Source of the DNA: Streptomyces sp. NBC_01689
GTDB taxonomy: Bacteria > Actinomycetota > Actinomycetes > Streptomycetales > Streptomycetaceae
Assembly (NCBI RefSeq): GCF_036250675.1
Contig: NZ_CP109592.1
Coordinates: 5,518,001 to 5,582,000 of the forward strand
DNA: 64,000 nt
Direction of reading: 5' to 3'
A program made the translations under genes and the position numbers. The notes below the pieces were generated by a model. That model saw only the letters and a program-made list of their open reading frames with translations. It was not told the origin of the DNA and did no database searches. Shown here piece by piece: positions 34,857-43,428 of the stretch. Within the stretch, counting starts at the first letter, position 1. Every line of letters starts with the position of its first letter.

Positions 34857-36605
34857 GTGACGCAGAGTGGACAGGGCGAGCAGCCCTCGGCGCGCCCCGC
34901 GCGTGAAGGCATCGTGCTGCCCTCCGACGGTGGCGAACCGCTGCTGCCGGGCATGACGGGCGACCAGGCCGTCCCGGCGGGAGGCCGGTCCTGGGACCGG
35001 CCGTGGGGTCCCGACCCCGCGGCCGCCCCGGCCCCGCAGCCCGGTGAGGGCTGGGGGGCGCAGGCGAACGGCGCCCAGACCTGGAACGAGCCCGGTGCGG
35101 GACAGCCCGCCGCGCCCGGTCCGGACTGGGGAGCCCGCGACGTGTCGTCGCAGGGTTCCGCCGGCTGGCCCGCGGCGCCGGGCCAGGCCCCGGACGCACC
35201 CTGGGGCGGGTCCGCCCAGCAGGGTGACCAGGGGGCGCACGCGCCGGGCGCCGGGCCGCTGCCCGCCGAGGACACGTCGTCCCAGCCCTACGGCGGACAG
35301 CAGACACCGCCGTACGGCGGTCACGGCACGTCCGGGTACGGGAACGGCCCGTACGAGGCCGGTCCCTACGGGAACGGACCGGCGCAGGCGTACGGCGGCC
35401 AGGCCGGACCGCTGCCGCACGCCGTGAGTCCCGGTGCCCTTCCGCCCGTCGCCGACGAGGGCGCCACGCAGTACATCCCGCCGGTCCCGGCCGGTGACGA
35501 GGGAGCGACCCAGTTCCTCCCGCCGGTCGCCCCCGGTGCCCTGCCGCCCGAGGTGGGCGGGGGCGGCGCGCAGTTCCCGGGGCACGTGCCCCAGGGCATG
35601 CCCGGTGCCGGATCGCCGTCCGCGGCCGCGAACCCGGACGCCGAGGCCACGCAGTACATCGCCCCGGTGCCCGGTGACCAGTCCGCGTCGACGTACGGGA
35701 TACGCCCGGGCGGCCCGGAGGACCGGCAGCCGCCCGCGGAGTTCGACAACCTGTTCCGCTCCGAGTCGGGCGCGCCCGAAGGGCCCGCGCCCACCCAGCA
35801 GCTTCCGCGCATCGACGCGCAGACCCCGCACCCCTCACAGGCCCCGCAGGCCCCGTACGGCGGTCAGGCCCCGTACGGCGGTCAGGCCCCGTACGCCCCG
35901 CAGACCCCGGGTGCGCCCGGCGGCGGTCGGGCCGCCGGCCGCCGCGGCGCGGCCTCCGAGGGCGGCGGCGGGCGCGGGCGCTCGCGGGTCCCGCTGATCG
36001 CCGCCGTCGGCATCGGCATCGTTGTCCTCGGTGTCGGGGCCGGAGCCCTGCTCAGCGGCGGCGGGAGCGGCGACAGCCCGGACGGGGGCAGCAAGAACGT
36101 GTCGGCGACGGCCGCGGCCACCGACGGCTCGTCGTCCGGCGGTGCCGACCCGGCGAAGGCCCAGGCGGTCGCGCTGGACAAGCTCCTCGCGGACAGCAAC
36201 AACAGCCGTGACTCGGTCGTGAAGGCCGTCGAGAACGTCAAGGCGTGCAACAACCTGGGCCAGGCGGCCGGCGACCTGCGGGACGCGGCCAAGCAGCGTG
36301 CCGGGCTCGTCACCCGGCTCTCCGCCCTCTCCGTCGACAAGCTGCCGCGCCACGCCGAGCTGATCGCCTCGCTGAACAACGCGTGGAAGGCGTCCGCGTC
36401 CGCCGACAACCACTACGCGGCCTGGGCCGACCAGGTGGGCGGCAAGAGGGGCTGCAAGGGCGGCCACGCGCGCACCACCGGTCAGAGCCAGGCGGGCAAC
36501 GCGGCCAGCGGTACCGCGAGTGCGCAGAAGGCGAAGGCCGCCGGGCTGTGGAACTCCATCGCGTCGAAGTACGGACTGACGCAGCGCACACCGATCCAGC
36601 TGTGA
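34857..36605 (+). CDS. Pro/Gly/Gln-rich single-pass membrane protein with FDNLFR motif
   Basis: A 582-residue protein of unknown function. The first 380 residues are low-complexity cytoplasmic sequence with repeats: PYGGQ repeats near 325-345, and three copies of an ATQ(Y/F)-(I/L)-x-PV motif near residues 203, 217 and 263. A FDNLFRSES motif near 298 and PTQQLPRI near 315 are also present. These motifs recur in Streptomyces proteins with this layout. A single transmembrane helix (about 383-405) is followed by an extracytoplasmic helical domain of about 170 residues. GTG at 34857 is preceded by AGGAG eight bases upstream. Convergent with the solute-binding protein gene. Confidence 0.75.
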   Translation: MTQSGQGEQPSARPAREGIVLPSDGGEPLLPGMTGDQAVPAGGRSWDRPWGPDPAAAPAPQPGEGWGAQANGAQTWNEPGAGQPAAPGPDWGARDVSSQGSAGWPAAPGQAPDAPWGGSAQQGDQGAHAPGAGPLPAEDTSSQPYGGQQTPPYGGHGTSGYGNGPYEAGPYGNGPAQAYGGQAGPLPHAVSPGALPPVADEGATQYIPPVPAGDEGATQFLPPVAPGALPPEVGGGGAQFPGHVPQGMPGAGSPSAAANPDAEATQYIAPVPGDQSASTYGIRPGGPEDRQPPAEFDNLFRSESGAPEGPAPTQQLPRIDAQTPHPSQAPQAPYGGQAPYGGQAPYAPQTPGAPGGGRAAGRRGAASEGGGGRGRSRVPLIAAVGIGIVVLGVGAGALLSGGGSGDSPDGGSKNVSATAAATDGSSSGGADPAKAQAVALDKLLADSNNSRDSVVKAVENVKACNNLGQAAGDLRDAAKQRAGLVTRLSALSVDKLPRHAELIASLNNAWKASASADNHYAAWADQVGGKRGCKGGHARTTGQSQAGNAASGTASAQKAKAAGLWNSIASKYGLTQRTPIQL

Positions 36606-36608
36606 ACG

Positions 36609-36660
36609 CCCCGGGGGCCCCGCCGTGCCGGACCGTACGGCGGGGCGGGGCCCCCGGGGG
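36609..36660. terminator. bidirectional terminator hairpin
   Basis: A long GC-rich dyad lies between two convergent stop codons. The left arm is 36609-36626 and the right arm 36637-36660, with a two- to three-base bulge in the right arm. No T-run, as is usual in Streptomyces. Confidence 0.7.
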
Positions 36661-36666
36661 GGCCGT

Positions 36667-37980
36667 TCAGTGCTGGTCCGCGTTCTCCAGGATGGTCGCC
36701 GTGTCGAAGAACTTCTGCCCCTTGGAGTTCAGCTGGGCGACCAGCTGACCGTCGCGCACCACCTGGGACGTGACGTTGGCGTTGACCAGGCGCGGGAAGT
36801 CGACCGCCGCGATCAGGTCCTCGAAGCGCCAGCTGAGGGTCGGGGTGAGCCCGTCCGTGGTCACCTTGAGGCCGTTGTCGAGGGTCTGCCGGATCGCGCT
36901 GGAGGTCACGTCGCCGTCGAGCGCCTCCACGACCTTCTTGAAGACGTTGTAGGCGATCCAGGTGGTCTGCACGCCGGCGTCCGCGGGGTCGATGCGGTTG
37001 TCGCCGAAGGCCTGCTCCTTGATGACCTGGCGCATCGGGTTCCAGAGCGGATCGGTGGCCACCGGGTACCAGCCGGTGACGTAGGCGCCCTCGTAGGGGC
37101 CCGACTTCCCGCCGCTCGCGTCGATCCGTGACTGGTCGACGCTGCCGAGCACCGTGCCCGTCGCCACCTTCCGGTAGTCCGCGCGGGTGCGCCGGAAGGA
37201 GTCCATGAAGGTGTCCGTGCGGTCGCCGAGCGCCGTCACCACGCATCCCGTGCTCTGCGGGTCGGAGGTCGCCCGGTCGAGCGCCTGCTTGGCCTGGCCG
37301 GAGTACTCGGTCGCGTCCTCGGCGGCCCGCTCGTCGCTGGCGGGCTGGTGGTGCTTCGACTTCAGACCCGCGTCGAGCAGCACGGGGAGCTGGTCGCCCG
37401 CGACCGTGTCGGGACGGATCAGCGACACCGGACCGCACCTCCCGCCGAGCTGCTGCCCGAGACCGGCGAGCAGCGCGGGCGCGCCGCCGTTGACCGGGTA
37501 GGAGTCCGGGCTCGTGAACTCGTCGTCGGTGACGCCGTACCCGCCGATGTACGGGATTCCGGCGGCCTCCAGCGGAGCCAGGAACGAGCGGCCGTGCTGA
37601 CTGTAGGAGCCCACGACGGCGACCGCGTTCTCCTTGGCCGCGCGCCGGGCGCACTGCGCGGCTCCCACGGTGTCGTTGTGGTCGTTGCAGGTCAGGACGG
37701 TGAGCTTGTGGCCCTTGATGCCGCCGTGCGCGTTCACCCAGCGGGCGTAGGCCTGGGCCATGGCGGGCATGCCGGGCTTGTTGGTCGCCGGGGTGTTCTG
37801 CGGGGCCCAGGTCATGACCTTGATGGTGTCGTCCCCTGAGCCTCCCGCGATGCCGGGAACGACCCCGCAGCCGACGGTGACGGACGCGCACGCGGCCAGC
37901 GCGGCCGCGGACAGCAGTCTGGCCCCGGGGGGTCGGGGGCGGACGGATGCGGTGGTGCGGGTAAGTCGACTGCCGGTCAT
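36667..37980 (-). CDS. ABC transporter substrate-binding lipoprotein (branched-chain amino acid type)
   Basis: A 437-residue periplasmic-binding-fold protein of the Leu/Ile/Val-binding (Peripla_BP_6) type. The signal peptide has an Arg-rich start, the hydrophobic stretch LLSAAALAACASVTVG and a probable lipid-modified Cys at about residue 38, though the lipobox is not ideal. The mature part has KVMTWAPQNTPA near 54 and VVGSYSQHGRSFLAPLEAAG near 121. No permease or ATPase gene is adjacent, so it is an orphan binding protein that may serve a distant transporter or act in sensing. ATG at 37980; a G-run lies 12-16 bases upstream. Confidence 0.85.
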   Translation of the reverse strand: MTGSRLTRTTASVRPRPPGARLLSAAALAACASVTVGCGVVPGIAGGSGDDTIKVMTWAPQNTPATNKPGMPAMAQAYARWVNAHGGIKGHKLTVLTCNDHNDTVGAAQCARRAAKENAVAVVGSYSQHGRSFLAPLEAAGIPYIGGYGVTDDEFTSPDSYPVNGGAPALLAGLGQQLGGRCGPVSLIRPDTVAGDQLPVLLDAGLKSKHHQPASDERAAEDATEYSGQAKQALDRATSDPQSTGCVVTALGDRTDTFMDSFRRTRADYRKVATGTVLGSVDQSRIDASGGKSGPYEGAYVTGWYPVATDPLWNPMRQVIKEQAFGDNRIDPADAGVQTTWIAYNVFKKVVEALDGDVTSSAIRQTLDNGLKVTTDGLTPTLSWRFEDLIAAVDFPRLVNANVTSQVVRDGQLVAQLNSKGQKFFDTATILENADQH

Positions 37981-38079
37981 GGACCCGCACGATTCCCCCA
38001 CATCACGAACCCGTGTGTGACCCGTGGTCAACGCCGGGTGACCCAGAGGTGAATTGGAGGGGCGGATGATCTGCTTTTC

Positions 38080-38598
38080 ATGAAGAACGTACGATCGGTG
38101 ACCGTGCAAGGTTCGGAGAACTCTTCCCGTCGCGGCCGTCGCTCCCCCACCATGGGCGGCATGCCACTGAACGACATGCCGTGGTGGCGCTGGCGCAGCA
38201 ATGTGCGCTCCGCGCTGCACATGCTCTCCGACCCCGCGTTCCAGCGTGATGTCTGGCTCGCCGGTGTCGACGGATACGGGGACGTCACCGATGCCGTGTA
38301 CCGGCTGGTCGAGGACACCTGGCTGGACAACTGGTCCGCCGAGAAGTACGTGGGCACGATCTTCCGGGACTCCCAGGAGGCGGCCCTCGTCGACACCGCG
38401 GTCCTGCGGGTCCTGCGGATCATGCATCAGGTCGGGCCCGACGCGCCCGTCTCCGCGTACGTCGACCACGCCGCCTGGCCCGAGGCGGTACGGGCGGCGC
38501 GTGACGCGCATGTCCGGCTGGCCACGAGCGACGGCGAGGACCCCGACGTCCCGCCGCGGACGCTGGAGATCCTGCGGATCATGACGCGCTCGGCGTAG
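38080..38598 (+). CDS. SCO4402-family protein of unknown function
   Basis: A 172-residue soluble protein with a conserved core starting at MPLNDMPWWRWRSNVRSALH (about residue 28) and continuing through VYRLVEDTWLDNWSAEKYVG. It matches what I recall of the actinobacterial SCO4402 family, which has no known function. The start is uncertain: ATG at 38080, GTG at 38098 and ATG at 38152 or 38161 are all in frame and none has a good Shine-Dalgarno sequence. Located just upstream of purU on the same strand, 72 bases apart, and divergent from the solute-binding protein. Confidence 0.75.
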   Translation: MKNVRSVTVQGSENSSRRGRRSPTMGGMPLNDMPWWRWRSNVRSALHMLSDPAFQRDVWLAGVDGYGDVTDAVYRLVEDTWLDNWSAEKYVGTIFRDSQEAALVDTAVLRVLRIMHQVGPDAPVSAYVDHAAWPEAVRAARDAHVRLATSDGEDPDVPPRTLEILRIMTRSA

Positions 38599-38670
38599 CG
38601 CCCCGGCGCGGTCGTCCGCGTGGCGGGACGGTCGTCCGCCACGCGGGCCTCGTATGGGACCCTGTGGCGC

Positions 38671-39552
38671 ATGAACGAGCAGTCCGTGCGCGCCGCCGAG
38701 CCCACCGAGCAGTACGTCCTGACCCTCTTCTGCCCGGACAAGAAGGGGATCGTGCACGCCGTGTCGAGCTACCTCTTCATGACGGGCTGCAACATCGAGG
38801 ACAGTCAGCAGTTCGGCGACCACGACACGGGCCTGTTCTTCATGCGGGTCCACTTCTCGGCGGAGTCGCCGGTGACCGTGGACAAGCTGCGCGCGACGTT
38901 CGCGGCGATCGGCGACTCCTTCCACATGGACTGGCAGATCAACCGGGCCGAGGACAAGATGCGTATCGTCCTCATGGTCAGCAAGTTCGGCCACTGTCTG
39001 AACGACCTGCTGTTCCGGGCGCGGACGGGGGCACTGCCCGTCGAGATCGCGGCCGTGGTGTCCAACCACACGGACTTCGCCGAGCTGGTGGACTCGTACA
39101 ACATCCCGTTCCACCACATTCCGGTGACCAGGGACACCAAGGCCCAGGCCGAGGCCGAGCTGTTGAAGCTGGTCAGGGCCGAGGACGTGGAACTGGTCGT
39201 GCTGGCCCGCTACATGCAGGTGCTCTCCGACGACCTGTGCAAGCAGCTCAGCGGACAGATCATCAACATCCACCACTCCTTCCTGCCGAGCTTCAAGGGC
39301 GCCAAGCCGTACCACCAGGCGCACGCCCGGGGCGTCAAGCTCATCGGCGCCACCGCGCACTACGTCACCGCGGACCTCGACGAGGGCCCGATCATCGAGC
39401 AGGAGGTCGAGCGGGTCGCCCACGACGTGACCCCCGACCAGCTGGTCGCCCTCGGCCGGGACGTGGAGTGCCGGGCCCTGGCGCGGGCCGTGAAGTGGCA
39501 CGCGGAACGCCGCATCCTCCTGAACGGCCGCCGCACGGTCATCTTCGCGTAG
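38671..39552 (+). CDS. purU: formyltetrahydrofolate deformylase
   Basis: A 293-residue PurU. The N-terminal ACT domain (YVLTLFCPDKKGIVHAVSSY near residue 15) is followed by a formyltransferase-like hydrolase domain with SNHTDFAELVDSYNIPFHHI near 131, INIHHSFLPSFKGAKPYHQA near 200 and the catalytic Asp in ADLDEGPIIEQE near 237. It releases formate from 10-formyltetrahydrofolate, balancing one-carbon pools for purine synthesis. ATG at 38671 begins the conserved protein. Followed by the second copy of the dispersed intergenic repeat. Confidence 0.95.
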   Translation: MNEQSVRAAEPTEQYVLTLFCPDKKGIVHAVSSYLFMTGCNIEDSQQFGDHDTGLFFMRVHFSAESPVTVDKLRATFAAIGDSFHMDWQINRAEDKMRIVLMVSKFGHCLNDLLFRARTGALPVEIAAVVSNHTDFAELVDSYNIPFHHIPVTRDTKAQAEAELLKLVRAEDVELVVLARYMQVLSDDLCKQLSGQIINIHHSFLPSFKGAKPYHQAHARGVKLIGATAHYVTADLDEGPIIEQEVERVAHDVTPDQLVALGRDVECRALARAVKWHAERRILLNGRRTVIFA

Positions 39553-39579
39553 CACTGCCGTTCAGCGGGACCAGGGTGT

Positions 39580-39764
39580 CGGCCTGGACGGCCTCGTCCT
39601 CAAACGCCGGACGGGCTGAAATGCCCGACCTGGCCGTCGGCCCTTCGAGGCAATGCCCGACCTGCCGTCGGTCCTTCGAGGCGCGGGCGGGCATCCTCAG
39701 CCCGTGCGGACCCATCCGACGCGGGCGCGCATCTCCAGCCCGTCCGGCGTTTGAGGACGAGCCC
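39580..39764. repeat. second locus of the dispersed repeat, with inverted ends
   Basis: The forward unit at 39580-39619 and its inverted copy at 39735-39764 share a perfect 26-bp inverted repeat (39593-39618 against 39736-39761). They flank about 117 bases with internal ATGCCCGACCTG and CCTTCGAGG duplications. The same sequence family forms the array at 8879-9440. It lies between the convergent purU and anti-sigma genes. Confidence 0.85.
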
Positions 39765-39801
39765 TTCTGGCGATGGTGGGGCCCCGGGCTGAGCCCCACC
39801 C

Positions 39802-41412
39802 CTACATCCGGCTCAACGCCGCCGCCGCGAACAGCACGTCCCTGATCGCCTCCCGGTCCCCGGCCTGCCCCGCCGCGGCCTCCTCCGGCGACACATGCCC
39901 CGCCGCCAGCCGGCAGAACTCCACCCCGTCCAGGGCGACATGAGCGACCTCGTGCTCGGCGGACGCCACGGCGGCCGGCGAGTCGAGCGGAATCAGCCAC
40001 TCCCCACCCCCGGCCCCCTCGATCTCCAGCCGCAGACTGCGCCCGGGCGCCCCCGCCGCGACCAGATGACGCGCGGGCGGAGCCGCCCGTCCCGCCCGCC
40101 GCCGCTCGGCCAGGGACACCGGCAGCATCCGCGCCGCGAGATCGATCATCCGGTGCAGATGCCGCGGCGCCGGCGGCTCGTACGGATAGTCCACCGCGTC
40201 CGCGATGTCCCCGGCGTGCACCCAGCACTCGAAGGCCCGGTCCAGCATCGAGTCGCGCAGCGGCAGCGCGAAGCCGCCGTAGTCCACGGCGAGCTGTCCG
40301 GAGCCCCCGCCCGCGAAGGCCACGGTGCGGACGAGGTGGTGGCTCTGCTCCCGCCAGGGCCTGCGCACGGCCCGGGTGGGCGGGAAGTGCGAGGCACGCC
40401 AGTAGGTCTCGGTGCGTCCGGCGGGCGTCGCGTCCTGCGGTCCCGGCAGGTCCGGCCCGCGCGGGATTCCGGCCGCGGCGGCCGCGTCGGCCTCGGCCCG
40501 GACCCGGGCGGCGGCCCCGCCGAGCGGGTCGTCCAGACCCAGTGCCACCCCGACCAGCCCGTCCACGCTGAGCAGATGCGCGATCACCCCGGCGACCGTC
40601 GTGCGACGGCTCACGGGCCCGTCGTCCTCGAACCAGCGCAGCCGCACCGGCGCATGCCACTCGGCGTCCGCTATGTCCTGCAGCAGGGCGTCGAGCCGCG
40701 CGGTCTCCGCGTCGTAGGGCGCCGCCCACTCGGGCACCGGGATGCGCGGCGGACGCCGGTCGAGGCAGCTCTCCAGGACCCGGGTGCGCAGCGCGGGATC
40801 GAGATCGAGGCTCTCCGGCGGATGCAGCAGCCCCACCGCCCCGCGCAGCCGCAGCGCCTCGTCGGCACAGGCGCCGCACTCCCCGAGGTGCTCCTCGACC
40901 GCGGCGGTCTCCTCGCCCGAACACGCGGCCAGCGCCCACGCGCCCAGCAGCGACTTCAGCACCCGGTGCTCCAGGGCGAGCGGTGCCGGCGCGGGCGTGG
41001 GGAGCGGCAGACCGGTGTCCTCGACGGACGACCGCGGCGGCGGTATGCGCGACGCCCACCCGGCACCGGCGGAACCACCGCCGCCTCCGTCGCCCCCGGC
41101 GGCCGGATCTCCGTCGGCCTGATCCCCGTGGGCCGGACTCCCGTCGGCCGGACCCATCGCGTCGAGCCCCGCGCCCCCGCCCCCGCGGGCATCGCCGACA
41201 TCGCTGTCACCGCCTTCGGAACCAGCGGGACCACGGCTCTTCCCCTCGTACGACGTCTCGTCTTCCTCCCGCGGGCGCTCCTTCTCCTCGCGTTCCTCGT
41301 GTCCTTCGCGCTCCTCGCGCCCCTCGTCTTCCCCGGGCTGCACGTGCTTCTGAGTCCCTTCACCGCCCTCGTGCCCGTCGAAGCCTCCGGGCCGGTCCGC
41401 CTTCGGCGTCAC
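39802..41412 (-). CDS. zinc-finger anti-sigma factor with maleylpyruvate-isomerase-type domain
   Basis: A 536-residue protein coupled to the ECF sigma gene by a GTGA overlap. The first 130 residues are highly charged and low in complexity (runs of Glu/Arg, then Gly/Ala/Asp). A zf-HC2 motif follows, with HLGECGACADEA near 178 carrying the conserved Cys pair. The C-terminal half resembles the mycothiol-dependent maleylpyruvate isomerase N-terminal (DinB-like) domain (TVAGVIAHLLSVDGLVGVAL near 268, and ECWVHAGDIADAVD near 395). It probably binds and inhibits the sigma factor, perhaps sensing thiol or metal state. The DinB-like part may bind a ligand. Confidence 0.8.
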   Translation of the reverse strand: MTPKADRPGGFDGHEGGEGTQKHVQPGEDEGREEREGHEEREEKERPREEDETSYEGKSRGPAGSEGGDSDVGDARGGGGAGLDAMGPADGSPAHGDQADGDPAAGGDGGGGGSAGAGWASRIPPPRSSVEDTGLPLPTPAPAPLALEHRVLKSLLGAWALAACSGEETAAVEEHLGECGACADEALRLRGAVGLLHPPESLDLDPALRTRVLESCLDRRPPRIPVPEWAAPYDAETARLDALLQDIADAEWHAPVRLRWFEDDGPVSRRTTVAGVIAHLLSVDGLVGVALGLDDPLGGAAARVRAEADAAAAAGIPRGPDLPGPQDATPAGRTETYWRASHFPPTRAVRRPWREQSHHLVRTVAFAGGGSGQLAVDYGGFALPLRDSMLDRAFECWVHAGDIADAVDYPYEPPAPRHLHRMIDLAARMLPVSLAERRRAGRAAPPARHLVAAGAPGRSLRLEIEGAGGGEWLIPLDSPAAVASAEHEVAHVALDGVEFCRLAAGHVSPEEAAAGQAGDREAIRDVLFAAAALSRM

Positions 41413-41990
41413 CGCGCACCCCCGAACCCGGGCGGCGCGCCGGAGGGACCGGCGTCGTGGGCGGTGGACAGCAGCTGCAGGCCGAGACGGAGCCGGCGCC
41501 GGGCCTCGTCCTCGGTGACCCCGAGATCGGCGGCGGCCTGGCGGTAGTCGCGGCGCTGGAAGTACGCCAGCTCCAGCGCGGCCCGCAACGGCGTGGGCAT
41601 GGACGTGACGATGTAGTCCGCGCGGGCGGCGACGGACGCACTGCGCACCTTGCGCTCCAGCTCCTCGGTGGTGCCCCCGCCCTCCAGGGCGAGCGCGGCG
41701 GTCTCGGTCGCGCGCAGCCGCTGCACGGCGAGCCGATGGGTCAGCGTCGCGACCCACGAGCGCAGCGGACCCTGCCGCGGGTCGTACGACTCGGGGTTCT
41801 CCCAGACGTGGACGAAGACCTCTCGGGTGATCTTGTCGGCGGCCCGCTCGTCACCGAGGACACGGTGCGCGAGGCCGTGCACCAGCGAGGCGAACCGGTC
41901 GTAGAGCTCACCGAGCGCCGCCGCCTCCCCGCGCGCGAGCCGCTGCTGCATCTTGCGGTCCCAGCGGGGCGGTGCGTCCTTCGCCGCCAT
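41409..41990 (-). CDS. ECF-family RNA polymerase sigma factor
   Basis: A 193-residue sigma-70-family factor of ECF size. Region 2 (LGELYDRFASLVHGLAHRVL near residue 27, and VFVHVWENPESYDPRQGPLR) and region 4 (PLRAALELAYFQRRDYRQAA near 133) are evident. ATG at 41990 has GAGGGGG seven bases upstream. It is followed by its probable anti-sigma factor in the same operon. The promoter it recognises is unknown. The 360-base region upstream (41991-42350) is shared with the divergent STAS gene. Confidence 0.9.
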   Translation of the reverse strand: MAAKDAPPRWDRKMQQRLARGEAAALGELYDRFASLVHGLAHRVLGDERAADKITREVFVHVWENPESYDPRQGPLRSWVATLTHRLAVQRLRATETAALALEGGGTTEELERKVRSASVAARADYIVTSMPTPLRAALELAYFQRRDYRQAAADLGVTEDEARRRLRLGLQLLSTAHDAGPSGAPPGFGGAR

Positions 41991-42350
41991 ACGGCCCCCT
42001 CACCCCTGCTCGTGCCCGGTCTGCCGGTACGTGTCCAGCCTGCGCCCATCGCTGTCTCGAATGTAGTCGGCACATAGGACAGTGCACGCCCCTTTACGCC
42101 AACGTGCGCCCCTGGGCGGGCCGGGAATGGTAAAGGCCCCTTACGGACCCCGCACATTCGATCGATTGAGACCGTACGTGGCCGACATGCGACCGAAACA
42201 GTTCGCTCGTCCAGCATTTTCGACCGTAGACCGACGTTTCATCGATCGCGGTCCGGTGTTTCATGGAACGACGGTTGGGCAGCCGCGCTGAAAGGAAGCG
42301 TAGGAACTGCTTCCGTTTTCTGGCGGGCAAGGCGAGCGAGAGGCGACGCG
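41991..42350. other. divergent promoter region between ECF sigma and STAS genes
   Basis: 360 bases without a credible gene and with lower GC than the surroundings, as expected for promoters. A hairpin GGAAGC (42294-42299) and GCTTCC (42309-42314) lies in the likely 5' leader of the STAS gene. No clear ECF promoter motif was identified. Confidence 0.5.
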
Positions 42351-42725
42351 GTGACGCTCAAGGTGACCGACGGCGAACTGGGCGGATGGGCCGTGCTCCG
42401 GGTGTCGGGCGAGATGGATCTCGCGACGTCACCGGTGCTCCGCCAGCGGGTCCACGACGCGGTGGCGGAAGGCCGCCGCAGCCTGGTCCTCGACCTCTCC
42501 GAGGTCCTCTTCTGCGACTCCAGCGGTGTCGGCGTCCTGATCGCCACCCGCCGGCTGGTCCGCTCCTGCCAGGGCCGGCTGCGCCTGATCCTGCCGGCCC
42601 AGGGCGCCGCCGACGGTTCGCACGTCAACCGGGTCCTCGCGGCCCTCGGCGTCCGCCGGCTCTTCGACGTCTACCCGGACGCCCTCACGGCCGTCGACGA
42701 GGAGTCGAGCCCGCTCTCGGCGTGA
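42351..42725 (+). CDS. STAS-domain anti-sigma factor antagonist (BldG/RsbV-like)
   Basis: A 124-residue STAS protein. It has GEMDLATSPVLRQRVHDAV near residue 19 and the phosphorylation loop EVLFCDSSGVGVL near 50-62, with the Ser pair that is normally phosphorylated by a partner kinase/anti-sigma factor. When unphosphorylated such proteins sequester the anti-sigma factor and free a sigma factor. GTG at 42351 follows GAGAGG. A candidate partner of the HATPase type is encoded at 48833-49309, but the pairing is only a guess. Confidence 0.9.
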   Translation: MTLKVTDGELGGWAVLRVSGEMDLATSPVLRQRVHDAVAEGRRSLVLDLSEVLFCDSSGVGVLIATRRLVRSCQGRLRLILPAQGAADGSHVNRVLAALGVRRLFDVYPDALTAVDEESSPLSA

Positions 42726-42915
42726 CGCACCGCAGGCCACGCCCCCTGTTCGAGCGGCGCCCCGGTGCGCCGCGGAGTTGTCCAAGAATTCCTGCGGTCT
42801 TGGTACAAGCGTCGTTTTCCGGCTCCCTCCGCGGCCGGGCCGTCGTACGCTCCCTGCCAGGTGAACCCGCGGTCCGGCAGAGTCCGGCTGAGTTGTGAGG
42901 CGGTCCGAGAAGGTC

Positions 42916-43428
42916 ATGGTCAGTACCGAGTACGAACGCAGGATCGCGGCCCGTTTCGCGGGCTTCGACCAGGACGGCAACGGCTACATCGACCGGGAGG
43001 ACTTCAACGCGGCGGCGAAGTCCGTCCTTGCCGAGTTCGGTACGGCGGCCCGGTCCGACAAGGGCCAGGCCCTCTACGTGGGCGCGGAGGCCTTCTGGCA
43101 GGGCATGGCGGGGATAGCGGACCGTGACGGAGACCAGCGCATCAACCGCGACGAGTTCGTGAACGGCGCCGTGAAGCGGCTGCGGGACAATCCCGACCGC
43201 TTCGGGGAGATCGCCCGACCGTTCCTGCACGCGGCCCTCGCCGTCGCGGACACCGACGGGGACGGCGCGGCGACGGTCGAGGACACCGAGCGCGTGCTCA
43301 GGGCCCTGGGGGTGAGCGACGAGATCGCCGCCCTGGCGGCCGGGGCCCTCGACACGGACGCCGACGGCCGGATCGGCGAGTCGGAGGTCGTGACCGCGTT
43401 CGCCCGCTACTTCACGGTGCCGGAGTAG
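42916..43428 (+). CDS. EF-hand calcium-binding protein
   Basis: A 170-residue calerythrin-like protein with four EF-hand loops: DQDGNGYIDRED near residue 18, DRDGDQRINRDE near 75, DTDGDGAATVED near 115 and DTDADGRIGESE near 149. All four keep the acidic positions 1, 3, 5 and 12, although the third has Ala at position 6-7. It probably buffers or senses Ca2+ in the cytoplasm. ATG at 42916 is chosen because the conserved helix begins there; GTG at 42895 is in frame. Its 3' end overlaps the end of the opposing ligase gene by 17 bases. Confidence 0.87.
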   Translation: MVSTEYERRIAARFAGFDQDGNGYIDREDFNAAAKSVLAEFGTAARSDKGQALYVGAEAFWQGMAGIADRDGDQRINRDEFVNGAVKRLRDNPDRFGEIARPFLHAALAVADTDGDGAATVEDTERVLRALGVSDEIAALAAGALDTDADGRIGESEVVTAFARYFTVPE

